Origin: Extensimonas soli
GTDB taxonomy: Bacteria > Pseudomonadota > Gammaproteobacteria > Burkholderiales > Burkholderiaceae_C
Direction: 5' to 3'
NCBI RefSeq assembly: GCF_029211265.1
Contig: NZ_JARGEL010000013.1
Location: 310,001-374,000 of the forward strand
DNA: 64,000 nucleotides
Made by a program: the position numbers and the translations under genes. Positions 17,921 through 25,683 of this stretch are shown here, one piece after another (positions within the stretch are counted from its first letter, which is position 1; every line of letters starts with the position of its first letter). The notes beneath the pieces are model-generated. The model did not search any database. It had not been told where the DNA came from and saw only the letters and a program-made list of their open reading frames with translations.

Positions 17921-18568
17921 ATGCTGTTTGGCAAGCTGTTGCCGCGCGAAGGCAATTTTTTCAAGATGTTCGACCAGCATGCCGAGCGCGTCGTCGAGGC
18001 TGCCCATGCCTTTGCCCAGTTGGTCGCGAATTACAACGACCTGCAGCTGCGTGAAAAATACAACCAGGACGTGGACAATGCCGAACGCGCCGCGGATCGC
18101 GTGACGCACGAGGTCAACAAAAACCTGCACAAGACCTTCATCACGCCCATAGACCGCGAGCAGATCCACTCGCTCATCAACACCATGGACGACGTGGCCG
18201 ACCTGATCCAGGACTCGGCCGAGACCATGGCGCTTTATGACGTGCGCCACATGACGGTCGAAATCTCGCGCCTCACCGATCTGAGCGTCAAGTGCTGCGA
18301 GCGCCTGCGCGACGCCGTACACCTGCTCGAAAAAATCGCCGAGCCCGCCGTGGCCGAGGCCGCGCTCAAGACCTGCGAAGAAATCGACCGCCTCGAAAGC
18401 GACGCCGACCGCGTGATGCGCAGCGCCATGAGCAAACTGTTCCGCGAGGAGCCCGACGTGCGCGAGGTGATCAAGCTCAAGGCCATCTACGAACTGCTCG
18501 AAACCATCACCGACAAGTGCGAGGACGTGGCCAACATCATCGAGGGCATCGTCCTCGAAAACTCCTGA
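17921..18568 (+). CDS. DUF47 family (PhoU-like) protein associated with Pit
   Basis: The 215-residue, mostly helical protein resembles PhoU. It has the acidic helix motifs expected for metal binding (residues ~70-100, INTMDDVADLIQDSAE; C-terminal ETITDKCEDVANIIEGI). DUF47 genes nearly always precede a Pit-type phosphate transporter and are thought to regulate it from the cytoplasmic side. Here pit follows after 23 bases on the same strand. The start MLFGKLLPRE is chosen, with GGAG nine bases before it; a longer frame starts inside the Pho-box-like site and is rejected. Confidence 0.9.
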   Translation: MLFGKLLPREGNFFKMFDQHAERVVEAAHAFAQLVANYNDLQLREKYNQDVDNAERAADRVTHEVNKNLHKTFITPIDREQIHSLINTMDDVADLIQDSAETMALYDVRHMTVEISRLTDLSVKCCERLRDAVHLLEKIAEPAVAEAALKTCEEIDRLESDADRVMRSAMSKLFREEPDVREVIKLKAIYELLETITDKCEDVANIIEGIVLENS

Positions 18569-18591
18569 GCAGGGCAGGGGAGCCAAGGCGC

Positions 18592-19602
18592 ATGCAAACC
18601 GTTCCGACGGCCCTTTGGGTGGTGATTCTGCTGGTCGCGCTCGCGATCCTGTTCGATTTCATGAACGGCTTTCACGACGCCGCCAATTCGATTGCCACCG
18701 TCGTGTCCACCGGTGTGCTCAAGCCCGCGCAGGCGGTGTTGTTCGCGGCATTCTTCAACATCGTGGCGGTGTTCGTGTTCCACCTGAGCGTGGCCGCCAC
18801 GATTGGCAAGGGCATCGTGCAGCCGGGGGTGGTCGATACCCATGTGGTGTTCGGCGCCCTCGTGGGGGCGATTGCGTGGAACGTCGTCACCTGGCTGTAC
18901 GGCATCCCGAGCAGTTCCTCGCACGCGCTGATCGGCGGCATCGTCGGCGCAGTGATGGCCAAGACCGGCGCGGGCGCGTTGATCGGGGCGGGCATCCTCA
19001 AGACGGTGCTGTTCATCTTCGTGTCGCCGCTGCTCGGTTTTTTGCTCGGCTCGCTCATGATGGTGCTGGTCGCCTGGGTGTGCCGGCGCATGCGCCCGAG
19101 CCGCATCGATCACTGGTTTCGGCGCCTGCAGCTGCTGTCGGCGGGGGCCTACAGCCTCGGGCATGGCGGCAACGACGCGCAAAAAACCATGGGCATCATC
19201 TGGCTGCTGCTGGTCGCCACGGGTTACACCTCGGCCACCGATGCAGCGCCGCCCACCTGGGTCATCGTGAGCTGCTATCTGGCCATAGGCCTGGGCACCA
19301 TGTTTGGCGGCTGGCGCATCGTCAAGACCATGGGCCAGCGCATCACCAAGCTCAAGCCCGTGGGCGGCTTTTGCGCGGAAACGGGCGGGGCGCTGACGCT
19401 GTTTCTCGCGACGGCGCTGGGCATTCCGGTTTCGACCACGCACACCATCACGGGCGCCATCGTCGGCGTAGGCTCGACGCAACGCGCGAGCGCGGTGCGC
19501 TGGGGCGTGGCGGGCAACATCATCTGGGCGTGGATATTGACCATCCCGGCGAGCGCCTTCGTCGCAGCCATTGCGTACTGGCTGAGCTTGCAGCTCTACT
19601 GA
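18592..19602 (+). CDS. pit: Low-affinity inorganic phosphate transporter (Pit family)
   Basis: The 336-residue inner-membrane protein imports metal-phosphate by proton symport. It has about ten hydrophobic helices and the two inverted PHO4 signature repeats: FDFMNGFHDAANSIAT near residue 22 and LSAGAYSLGHGGNDAQKTMG near 182. The paired PSSSSHALIGG and PVSTTHTITGAIVG motifs are also visible. It forms an operon with the DUF47 gene. A strong dispersed-repeat hairpin follows 25 bases after the stop and may act as a terminator. Confidence 0.95.
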   Translation: MQTVPTALWVVILLVALAILFDFMNGFHDAANSIATVVSTGVLKPAQAVLFAAFFNIVAVFVFHLSVAATIGKGIVQPGVVDTHVVFGALVGAIAWNVVTWLYGIPSSSSHALIGGIVGAVMAKTGAGALIGAGILKTVLFIFVSPLLGFLLGSLMMVLVAWVCRRMRPSRIDHWFRRLQLLSAGAYSLGHGGNDAQKTMGIIWLLLVATGYTSATDAAPPTWVIVSCYLAIGLGTMFGGWRIVKTMGQRITKLKPVGGFCAETGGALTLFLATALGIPVSTTHTITGAIVGVGSTQRASAVRWGVAGNIIWAWILTIPASAFVAAIAYWLSLQLY

Positions 19603-19617
19603 ACGGACGCTTTTCTA

Positions 19618-19668
19618 TTGATAGCTTGTAGCGCTTGATGGATAAGCGCTACAGGCACTTTTCATTGG
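19618..19668. repeat. Dispersed intergenic hairpin repeat (copy after pit)
   Basis: GTAGCGCTT (19628-19636) and AAGCGCTAC (19644-19652) form a perfect 9-bp stem around a 7-base loop, preceded by TGATAGCTT and followed by AGGCACTTTT. I recognise this as the short repeat common in Comamonadaceae intergenic regions. It lies between the convergent pit and TM2 genes, where a bidirectional terminator would be useful. Related copies are at 13876, 43446 and 45752. Confidence 0.8.
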
Positions 19669-19679
19669 TATTTTCGCGT

Positions 19680-20147
19680 TCACTGCGAAATGCTGCGTGC
19701 CTCTTCGATCTGGTACTCGAAATAACGCTGGAAGCTGAACGCGATGCTCGCCATGAGCACCGCCGTGCCCACCATCAGCGCGCCTGCAATGGCGAAGATC
19801 GTGAACCAGTTCGTGCGCCCCGGCGCGGCGTCGGGCGCGGCCTGGGGATTGAATCGTGCATTCCACTTCTCTGGCGTCATGAGTCCGTACAGGATTGCGC
19901 GCAGCCCGCAGCCCGCGATCGTGAAGCCCAGCAGCGGAATCAGCAGCCAGCTCAGCACGTCGTCCTGCCCCAACTGCTGCACGCGCTCTATGCCATAGAG
20001 CCCGAGCGCCGTCGGAATGGGCAGCAGCCAGCCGAGCCAGTCGCCCAGCCCGTGCAGGTAAAAACGGTGCAGCCCCAGCGGACCGCCCACAAAGGCGAGC
20101 CAGGCGGCAAGGGTTTTGTTCTTGGTTTTGGGTGCTTGTGCAGTCAT
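19680..20147 (-). CDS. TM2-domain-like membrane protein of unknown function
   Basis: The 155-residue protein begins with a TM2-like module: a charged KNKTLAAWLA start, then a helix ending in GGPLGLHRFYL (residues ~20-30), typical of NINE/TM2 proteins. Two further hydrophobic segments lie around residues 65-90 and 112-140. The role is unknown; TM2 domains occur in many small bacterial membrane proteins. It is a single-gene unit convergent with pit and divergent from the rpsP operon. Confidence 0.75.
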   Translation of the reverse strand: MTAQAPKTKNKTLAAWLAFVGGPLGLHRFYLHGLGDWLGWLLPIPTALGLYGIERVQQLGQDDVLSWLLIPLLGFTIAGCGLRAILYGLMTPEKWNARFNPQAAPDAAPGRTNWFTIFAIAGALMVGTAVLMASIAFSFQRYFEYQIEEARSISQ

Positions 20148-20192
20148 GGTGCGTGATTATTCCGGGGAACTGCGGTCGCCATCTCCCAGGGA

Positions 20193-20236
20193 GCCTATCG
20201 GACTTTGGAGGGCATGAACGTTGGAGGGCATGAACG
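20193..20236. repeat. Fragment of the 2.4-kb palindromic element plus 16-base tandem duplication
   Basis: AGCCTATCGGACTTTGG (20192-20208) matches the terminal sequence of the element at 2359-2527 at 16 of 17 positions, with no second half present. It runs into TTGGAGGGCATGAACG, which is repeated exactly in tandem (20205-20220 and 20221-20236). This looks like a decayed element end next to the rpsP promoter. Confidence 0.55.
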
Positions 20237-20247
20237 GTCGAAGTGGA

Positions 20248-20253
20248 TATAAT
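20248..20253 (+). promoter_or_regulatory. Probable promoter (-10) of the rpsP operon
   Basis: A consensus TATAAT lies at 20248-20253, about 180 bases upstream of rpsP. No good -35 is at the usual distance; TTGGAG at 20221-20226 is 21 bases away and part of a tandem repeat. The predicted transcript would carry a ~170-base leader. Confidence 0.5.
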
Positions 20254-20430
20254 CGTCGGCTTTGCAGCGTGTGGCTGACCGGGTGGTCATGCTGCGTGTC
20301 TCAACGCTGCACAGCCGCTGCAGCCGGTCAAGGTTTAGGGTTAGGCCTTGCCGATGGCAGCAAACACCGAGGCTTTGCGCGCCCGGGCATGGGTCTTGCG
20401 CGAGCTTTTGTACCCCGAGGATAAATCAAC

Positions 20431-20682
20431 ATGGTCGTCATTCGACTCTCCCGCGGCGGCTCCAAGGGCCGTCCGTTCTTCAACATCGTGGTCGCCGACA
20501 AGCGCGTGCGCCGCGACGGTCGCTTCATCGAGCGCCTGGGTTTCTACAACCCCGTGGCCAAGGAAGGCGAAGAGGGCCTGCGCATCGCACAGGACCGTCT
20601 GGCCTACTGGAAGAGCGTGGGTGCGCAGGCGTCGCCCACGGTCGATCGCCTGATCAAGCAAGCTGCCAAGCAGGCTGCTTGA
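20431..20682 (+). CDS. rpsP: 30S ribosomal protein S16
   Basis: The 83-residue basic protein matches S16 throughout: [20 protein letters not shown] at the N-terminus and the ERLGFYNP motif at residues 35-42. It is needed early in 30S assembly. It is first in the conserved rpsP-rimM-trmD-rplS operon. The ATG at 20431 follows CCGAGG at a suitable distance. A hairpin with a T-run follows after 31 bases and could limit read-through to the maturation genes. Confidence 0.98.
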   Translation: MVVIRLSRGGSKGRPFFNIVVADKRVRRDGRFIERLGFYNPVAKEGEEGLRIAQDRLAYWKSVGAQASPTVDRLIKQAAKQAA

Positions 20683-20713
20683 TCTTTGGCACGCGCAGCG
20701 GGCGCCGTTGGCT

Positions 20714-20735
20714 CGGGCTGACGGGCCCGTTTTTT
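20714..20735 (+). terminator. Intra-operon terminator/attenuator between rpsP and rimM
   Basis: CGGGCT (20714-20719) pairs with GGCCCG (20724-20729) around a 4-base loop and is followed by six T residues. This is the shape of an intrinsic terminator. It lies inside the rpsP operon and would reduce transcription of rimM and trmD relative to rpsP. Confidence 0.6.
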
Positions 20736-20766
20736 CGTTTTCAGGGGCCTCTTTCCCTTTTCAATT

Positions 20767-21336
20767 ATGTCCGCCGCATTGCCGCTCGATTTGGTTGACT
20801 TGCCTGCCGACGCCGTGGAAGTCGGGCGTATCGCGGACGCCTGGGGTGTGAAGGGCTGGTTCAAGGTATTGCCCTACAGCGCCACGCCTGAAGCCTTGTT
20901 TTCGTCCAAGCGCTGGTACTTGCTGCCCGCAGAGCGCGGTGTGCGCGGCTTCGAGGGTACGCGCCTGTTGCGCATCCGCGAAGCCAAGGAGCACGCAGAC
21001 ACCGTCGTCGCCTGGGCGCAGGACATTCCTGACCGCGACGCCGCCGAAGCCCTGCGCGGCGCGCGCATCTTCGTGCCGCGCTCCAGTTTCCCGAGCACCG
21101 GCGCCGACGAATACTACTGGGTCGATCTGCTCGGCCTGACCGTGGTCAACCGTGAAGGCGTGGAGCTGGGCGAAGTGCGCGAACTGCTCTCCACGGGCCC
21201 TCAAACCGTGCTCGTGCTGAGCTACCAGCAAGAGGGCAAAGCGCTAGAGCGCATGATTCCCTTCGTTGCGGCCTACGTCGATCGGGTCGATCTCGCGGCG
21301 CGGCGCATTTTTGTCGATTGGCAGCCCGATTATTGA
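20767..21336 (+). CDS. rimM: 16S rRNA maturation factor RimM
   Basis: The 189-residue protein binds S19 and helps mature the 30S head. The N-terminal RimM domain starts VEVGRIADAWGVKGW (residues ~17-31). The C-terminal PRC-barrel contains YYWVDLLGLTV and ends with RRIFVDWQPDY. Length is typical. It lies between rpsP and trmD; the spacing to trmD is 31 bases. Confidence 0.96.
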   Translation: MSAALPLDLVDLPADAVEVGRIADAWGVKGWFKVLPYSATPEALFSSKRWYLLPAERGVRGFEGTRLLRIREAKEHADTVVAWAQDIPDRDAAEALRGARIFVPRSSFPSTGADEYYWVDLLGLTVVNREGVELGEVRELLSTGPQTVLVLSYQQEGKALERMIPFVAAYVDRVDLAARRIFVDWQPDY

Positions 21337-21367
21337 AAAGCATCTGGCAGCGCTGCCAGAGTGCCGC

Positions 21368-22150
21368 ATGCGCTTCGACATCATCACCCTGTTCCCCGAA
21401 CTGTTCGCGCCCTTTTTGGCCGGCGGCGTGACGCGCCGCGCCTATGCCAGTGGCCAGGTGCAAGTGCGCCTATGGAACCCGCGCGACTACGCCGAGGGCA
21501 TGTACCGGCGCGTCGATGACAGGCCCTTCGGCGGCGGGCCGGGCATGGTGATGCTGGCCGAGCCGCTTGCGCGCTGCCTTGCCGCGATCCGCGCAGCGCG
21601 CCATGAAGAGGAAGGCGCGCGGGCACCCGTTGTGCTGTTTTCTCCCATAGGCAAGCCATTGAACCAGGCGCAGGTTGAGCACTGGGCCGCCAGCAGTGGC
21701 GCCATCTTGCTGTGCGGCCGCTATGAGGGCATAGACCAGCGCTTCATCGACGCGCATGTCGATGTGCAGATCAGCCTGGGCGACTTCGTGCTCTCGGGTG
21801 GCGAGATCGCCGCCATGGCGCTGCTCGACGCCGTGGCGCGCTTGCAACCCGGCGTGCTGCACGACGCACAAAGCCACGCCTATGACAGCTTCAGCCAGGC
21901 GCTCGACGGGCTGCTCGACTGCCCGCACTACACCCGCCCCGAAGATTGGGCCGGTCGCACCGTGCCCGCCGTGCTGCTGTCGGGCCACCATGCCGAGATC
22001 GAGCGCTGGCGGCGCGCCCAGCGCCTGAACCTCACGGCCAGGCACCGCCCCGACCTGATCGCCGCGGCGCGCGCGGCCGGACGCCTGAGCGCCGCGGATG
22101 AAGCCGTTCTGGCAAAAAACCAGCAAGAAAACGCAGCGGACTTGCTATAA
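21368..22150 (+). CDS. trmD: tRNA (guanine37-N1)-methyltransferase TrmD
   Basis: The 260-residue SPOUT methyltransferase makes m1G37 in tRNAs reading CNN codons and so prevents +1 frameshifting. It starts with RFDIITLFPELF and contains the trefoil-knot SAM-binding region LLCGRYEGIDQRFID and ISLGDFVLSGGE. The ATG at 21368 is chosen by homology; the open frame extends 34 codons into rimM. Its last codons overlap a TATAAT element that probably drives rplS. Confidence 0.97.
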   Translation: MRFDIITLFPELFAPFLAGGVTRRAYASGQVQVRLWNPRDYAEGMYRRVDDRPFGGGPGMVMLAEPLARCLAAIRAARHEEEGARAPVVLFSPIGKPLNQAQVEHWAASSGAILLCGRYEGIDQRFIDAHVDVQISLGDFVLSGGEIAAMALLDAVARLQPGVLHDAQSHAYDSFSQALDGLLDCPHYTRPEDWAGRTVPAVLLSGHHAEIERWRRAQRLNLTARHRPDLIAAARAAGRLSAADEAVLAKNQQENAADLL

Positions 22151-22151
22151 T
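22143..22151 (+). promoter_or_regulatory. Probable rplS promoter (extended -10) at the end of trmD
   Basis: TGCTATAAT (22143-22151) contains both the TGn extension and a perfect TATAAT, and overlaps the trmD stop codon. Downstream, TTGCTGCA and TGCAGCAA (about 22198-22217) form a hairpin in the ~150-base leader before rplS. A separate promoter would let L19 be made in excess over RimM and TrmD. Confidence 0.55.
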
Positions 22152-22305
22152 CGCGGGCTTTTCGATCCTCTGTCCGGCCGTTTTGTGAGCAGGGAGCTTG
22201 CTGCAATGCTGCAGCAAATTCGCATGGATTCCTCTTGCAGAACCTTGAAACGTCAATCCCGACGCAAGCCGCTTGTGGCGCGGACATGATCCTTGGATGG
22301 CACAC

Positions 22306-22695
22306 ATGAACCTGATTCAAATCCTCGAAGCGGAAGAAATCGCCCGCCTCAACAAAAAAATCCCCGAATTCGGCCCCGGTGACACCGTGGTCGTGAACGT
22401 CAACGTGGTCGAAGGCACGCGCAAGCGCGTGCAGGCCTACGAAGGCGTGGTCATCGCCAAGCGCAACCGCGGCCTCAACAGCGGCTTCACGGTGCGCAAA
22501 ATCTCCAGCGGCGAAGGCGTGGAGCGCACTTTCCAGACCTACAGCCCGCTGATCGCGAGCATCGAAGTCAAGCGCCGCGGCGACGTGCGCCGTGCCAAGC
22601 TCTACTACCTGCGCGAGCGCAGCGGCAAGTCGGCCCGTATCAAGGAAAAGCTGCCCGCACGCAAGGCCCCAGCCAGCGCTGCAGTCGCCGAATAA
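22306..22695 (+). CDS. rplS: 50S ribosomal protein L19
   Basis: The 129-residue protein matches L19: [15 protein letters not shown] at the start, [16 protein letters not shown] and the basic [20 protein letters not shown] segment (20 residues). It sits at the 30S-50S interface. The start MNLIQ is preferred on homology; an ATG three codons earlier (22297) is also possible. The Ala/Lys-rich tail is normal for betaproteobacteria. A strong terminator follows. Confidence 0.97.
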   Translation: MNLIQILEAEEIARLNKKIPEFGPGDTVVVNVNVVEGTRKRVQAYEGVVIAKRNRGLNSGFTVRKISSGEGVERTFQTYSPLIASIEVKRRGDVRRAKLYYLRERSGKSARIKEKLPARKAPASAAVAE

Positions 22696-22716
22696 GCCGC
22701 AGGCGCGATTGCAAAC

Positions 22717-22749
22717 AAGCCGCTACAGTGAGTGCTGTAGCGGCTTTTT
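22717..22749 (+). terminator. Intrinsic terminator of the rpsP-rplS operon
   Basis: AAGCCGCTACAG (22717-22728) and CTGTAGCGGCTT (22735-22746) form a perfect 12-bp stem with a 6-base loop, followed by a T-run ending at 22749. It lies 21 bases after the rplS stop. Confidence 0.92.
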
Positions 22750-22779
22750 GTTTGTGCTGCGGCTTATTGACTCATTGCC

Positions 22780-23496
22780 GTGACTTCTTCCAAATCATCC
22801 CCTTCCACCGCGCGCGCGCCTTCCTTGACCCAGCCCGGTTTTGATCCGCGCCAGGTTCCCATTGCCGGTATCGATGCCCACCTGCCCGCCGTGCCCGCGC
22901 AGCTGCAGACACCCGAGGCTCTGCGTGCGCGCTTTGCCAAGCCGCCGCAGTGGACGCCCGAAGTGGCGCAGGAGCCGGTGTTTGCCAACCGGCCGCTGGC
23001 GCAGGCCGCGGTACTGCTGCCCATCGTCTTGCGCGAAGAGCCGACGGTGTTGCTCACGCAGCGCACGTCGCACCTGTCTTCGCATTCGGGGCAGGTGGCT
23101 TTTCCGGGCGGGCGTGTCGATCCCGAAGATGCTTCGCTCGTGCACACCGCCCTGCGCGAGGCGCAGGAAGAGGTGGGGCTGCTGCCCGACGTCGTCGAAG
23201 TGCTGGGTTTGCTGCCGACCTACATCACGGGCTCGGCCTTTGCCGTCTCGCCCGTGGTGGCGCTGGTGCAGCCGCCCGGCCAGCTACAGCCCAACCCGCA
23301 TGAGGTGGCCGAGGTTTTCGAGGTGCCGCTGGCATTTTTGCTGAACCCGGCGCACCATCGGCGCCATGTGTACGACCTGGGCGGAATCCGGCGTGAATGG
23401 TTCTCCATGCCCTATGAATATGGAAGCAAAAGCTTTTACATCTGGGGCGCAACGGCGGGCATGCTGCGCAATTTTTACCGGTTTCTGATGGCGTGA
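22780..23496 (+). CDS. Nudix hydrolase, probable CoA pyrophosphatase
   Basis: The 238-residue protein has the CoA-pyrophosphatase (UPF0035) signature LTQRTSHLSSHSGQVAFPGG (residues ~89-108) joined to the Nudix box that ends REAQEEVGLL, with Mg-binding glutamates. Such enzymes cleave coenzyme A and its derivatives to 3',5'-ADP and phosphopantetheine. A Pro-rich stretch of about 70 residues precedes the domain. No ATG is available at the front; the GTG at 22780 is used, so the true start is uncertain. The gene is monocistronic after the rplS terminator. Confidence 0.88.
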   Translation: MTSSKSSPSTARAPSLTQPGFDPRQVPIAGIDAHLPAVPAQLQTPEALRARFAKPPQWTPEVAQEPVFANRPLAQAAVLLPIVLREEPTVLLTQRTSHLSSHSGQVAFPGGRVDPEDASLVHTALREAQEEVGLLPDVVEVLGLLPTYITGSAFAVSPVVALVQPPGQLQPNPHEVAEVFEVPLAFLLNPAHHRRHVYDLGGIRREWFSMPYEYGSKSFYIWGATAGMLRNFYRFLMA

Positions 23497-23544
23497 CCGT
23501 GGCCGGCGCAGAGCGTACATCCGACCTCAGTATGATTCCGGCCC

Positions 23545-24531
23545 ATGAGCTTTTTCGCCATTTTGCTGGCCTTGCTGATCGAGCAGGCGCGCCCGCTCGC
23601 CCGTAGCAACCCCATCCATGCCGCGCTGCGCGCCTGGGTCTTGGCCGTAGGCCGCAACTTCGACGCCGGCAAAGCCCATCATGGCTGGGTGGTGTGGAGC
23701 CTCACGGTATTGCCGCCCGCATTGCTGGCGTTGCTCGTGCACTGGCTGCTGCTCGAGTGGGTGGGCTGGCCCGTGGCGATGCTGTGGAACGTGGCCGTGC
23801 TCTATGTCACGTTGGGGTTTCGCCAGTTCAGCCACCATTTCACGCGCATTCGTGACGCTCTGGAAGAAGGCGACGAAGACACGGCGCGCGCGCGTCTGGC
23901 GCAGTGGCAGCAAGTCGATGTGGGCGACTTGCCACGCAGCGAAATCGTGCGCCACGTGCTCGAGTATTCGGTGCTGGCCGCGCACTGTCATGTGTTTGGC
24001 GTGCTCGCCTGCTATTCCATCCTGGCGGCTTTCGGTCTGGGGCCTGCGGGGGCCGTGCTCTATCGCATGGCCGAATTCGTCGCGCGCTTTTGGCGCGACA
24101 AAAGCGTCAGCCTCGTCCAGCCGGCGAGCGAGTCCCTGCAACGTGCGGCAATGCAGGCCTGGGCGTTCATCGATTGGCTACCGGCGCGCCTGACCGCGCT
24201 CAGCTTTGCCGTGGTGGGTGACTTCGAGGAGGCCGTGGAGGGCTGGCGTTTTTACGCGCAGCATTTCCCAAACGACAATGACGGCGTGATCCTGGCGGCC
24301 ACCGCAGGGGCGATCGACGTGCGTCTGGGCGGCGCCGCGCTCAAAACCCGCGCCGAAGCACCGTCGCTGCAGGACTTCGAGGCCGATGCGGACATGGACG
24401 ACAGCGGCAGCACGCCGGGCCGCGAGGCTGAACTCGGCCACTTGCGCAGCGTGGTCGGCCTGGTGTGGCGCTCGGTGGTCGTCTGGCTGCTGTTGCTGGC
24501 CTTGCTGACTTTGGCGCGCCTGCTTGGCTGA
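23545..24531 (+). CDS. CobD/CbiB-family membrane protein
   Basis: The 328-residue protein starts SFFAILLALLIEQARPL like CobD/CbiB-type adenosylcobinamide phosphate synthases. It has three or four hydrophobic segments in the first 190 residues and one at the C-terminus. No other cobalamin gene is nearby. This version is common in Burkholderiales without a proven role, so cobalamin synthesis should not be assumed; it may be an AmpE-like relative. An acidic region around residues 275-300 separates the last helix. Confidence 0.7.
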   Translation: MSFFAILLALLIEQARPLARSNPIHAALRAWVLAVGRNFDAGKAHHGWVVWSLTVLPPALLALLVHWLLLEWVGWPVAMLWNVAVLYVTLGFRQFSHHFTRIRDALEEGDEDTARARLAQWQQVDVGDLPRSEIVRHVLEYSVLAAHCHVFGVLACYSILAAFGLGPAGAVLYRMAEFVARFWRDKSVSLVQPASESLQRAAMQAWAFIDWLPARLTALSFAVVGDFEEAVEGWRFYAQHFPNDNDGVILAATAGAIDVRLGGAALKTRAEAPSLQDFEADADMDDSGSTPGREAELGHLRSVVGLVWRSVVVWLLLLALLTLARLLG

Positions 24532-24626
24532 GAGCACACAAAGTTACGTCCTTTATGCGCCGTGGTGCCTGTGTGCGGGCCTGATTTGCTACAAACGGCG
24601 GCAATCACTTTTTTGGGAGGAATATT

Positions 24627-25112
24627 GTGAAGCTTCGATTTTTTGTGCGCCGTGCATGGGCCGGCGCATTGGCTTCAACGGCTCTGGCAGTGGCCCATGG
24701 TGCCCACGCGCAGACCTATATCAACGCGACCGTCGGCGGCGAGCTGTCGCCGGGTGTCTATGGTCGCATCGATATCGGCAACGGGCCGCCGCCCGCGGTG
24801 ATTTACCCCCAACCGATGATCATCCAGCGTCCAACCGTACTGGTGCCGCGCTCGCCAATCTATCTGTATGTGCCGCCGGGCCATGCAAAGAACTGGGGCC
24901 GATACTGCTCCCGCTACGCCGCATGCGATCAGCCGGTGTATTTCGTGAAAGAGCCGCCGCATCGGCCTCCGCGTGCATACGGTCCACCGCCTCCCGCCTA
25001 TCGTCACGATGGTCCTGGACCTCGTGGGAATCCGCATGACCGAGGATGGAGAGATGACCGTGAGGGTGGTCATGGTCACGGCCGTGGAAACGGGCACGGC
25101 CGTCACGACTGA
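24627..25112 (+). CDS. Small secreted protein with His/Gly/Arg-rich tail, unknown function
   Basis: The 161-residue product has a clear signal peptide (basic MKLRFFVRRAW, hydrophobic core, AHGAHA cleavage near residue 28). Then follow a conserved-looking mature part (VGGELSPGVYGRIDIGNGPP), a Pro-rich segment and a final ~40 residues rich in Gly, His, Arg and Asp. The start is GTG, supported by GGGAGG six bases upstream (24615-24620). The YCSRYAACDQPVYFV region holds two Cys. The His-rich tail could bind metal, but that is only a guess. Confidence 0.7.
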   Translation: MKLRFFVRRAWAGALASTALAVAHGAHAQTYINATVGGELSPGVYGRIDIGNGPPPAVIYPQPMIIQRPTVLVPRSPIYLYVPPGHAKNWGRYCSRYAACDQPVYFVKEPPHRPPRAYGPPPPAYRHDGPGPRGNPHDRGWRDDREGGHGHGRGNGHGRHD

Positions 25113-25159
25113 GTCAGGCGTTGCGAAGACCGTTTCCCGGTTTTTGGGGTCTCCCGGCG

Positions 25160-25582
25160 CTACTCCGCCGCCTCGTCGCGCAGTGCGCGCACCTCGGTGC
25201 GCAGCATGCGCACATCCTCGCGCAACTGGATGAGTTCCTGCATCAGGTCGTTTTCCAACTGATTTTCTTCGACCTCGACTTCTTTTTCGACGAAGATCGC
25301 CGCGAGCGAGGCCGTGGCGATTGATAGCACGGCCAGCCCGAGCAGCACCACGATGACGGCAAAAACGCGCGACAAATGGGTGCTCGGAACCAGGTCGCCA
25401 TAACCCACCGTCGCGGCCGTGGTGAAGGCAAGCCACAAACCGTCGGAAAAGGTTTCGACCTGGGGGTCGAGCATCCAAAAACCCATACCACCCAAGCCCA
25501 GGATCAGCGAGCACAAAATCAGTGAATAAACCACCCCCTGCCGGGCCAGGTGGATTCTTTTGGAGGGGGTGGGGCGTTTCAT
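25160..25582 (-). CDS. Two-TM potassium channel
   Basis: The 140-residue protein has two membrane helices (residues ~17-38 and ~70-93) flanking a pore loop with the K+ selectivity filter TVGYGD. The C-terminal 45 residues are charged heptad-like helix (EVEVEENQLENDLMQ...), likely a tetramerising coiled coil in the cytosol. No RCK domain is present, so gating signals are unknown. It is divergent from the DegS/DegQ-like protease gene with 101 bases between. Confidence 0.88.
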   Translation of the reverse strand: MKRPTPSKRIHLARQGVVYSLILCSLILGLGGMGFWMLDPQVETFSDGLWLAFTTAATVGYGDLVPSTHLSRVFAVIVVLLGLAVLSIATASLAAIFVEKEVEVEENQLENDLMQELIQLREDVRMLRTEVRALRDEAAE

Positions 25583-25683
25583 GATTGTGGTAGCTGGCGT
25601 ATGCGGCGTGTTCGCGCATTATCGATTCCCTGCCTGAGCGACAATAGGCGTGCTGCATTCACTATGTTTTTGGAACTTCCACG

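Noticed and set aside
23545-24531. Assignment to cobalamin biosynthesis (cobD/cbiB)
   Set aside because: No other cobalamin gene or B12 riboswitch is nearby, and this subfamily occurs alone in many Burkholderiales, so only the family name is given.
24627-25112. Frameshift suspected because of the abrupt Gly/His-rich tail
   Set aside because: The frame has a normal signal peptide and start, ends with a stop, and biased tails are common in such exported proteins; no alternative frame gives a better ending.
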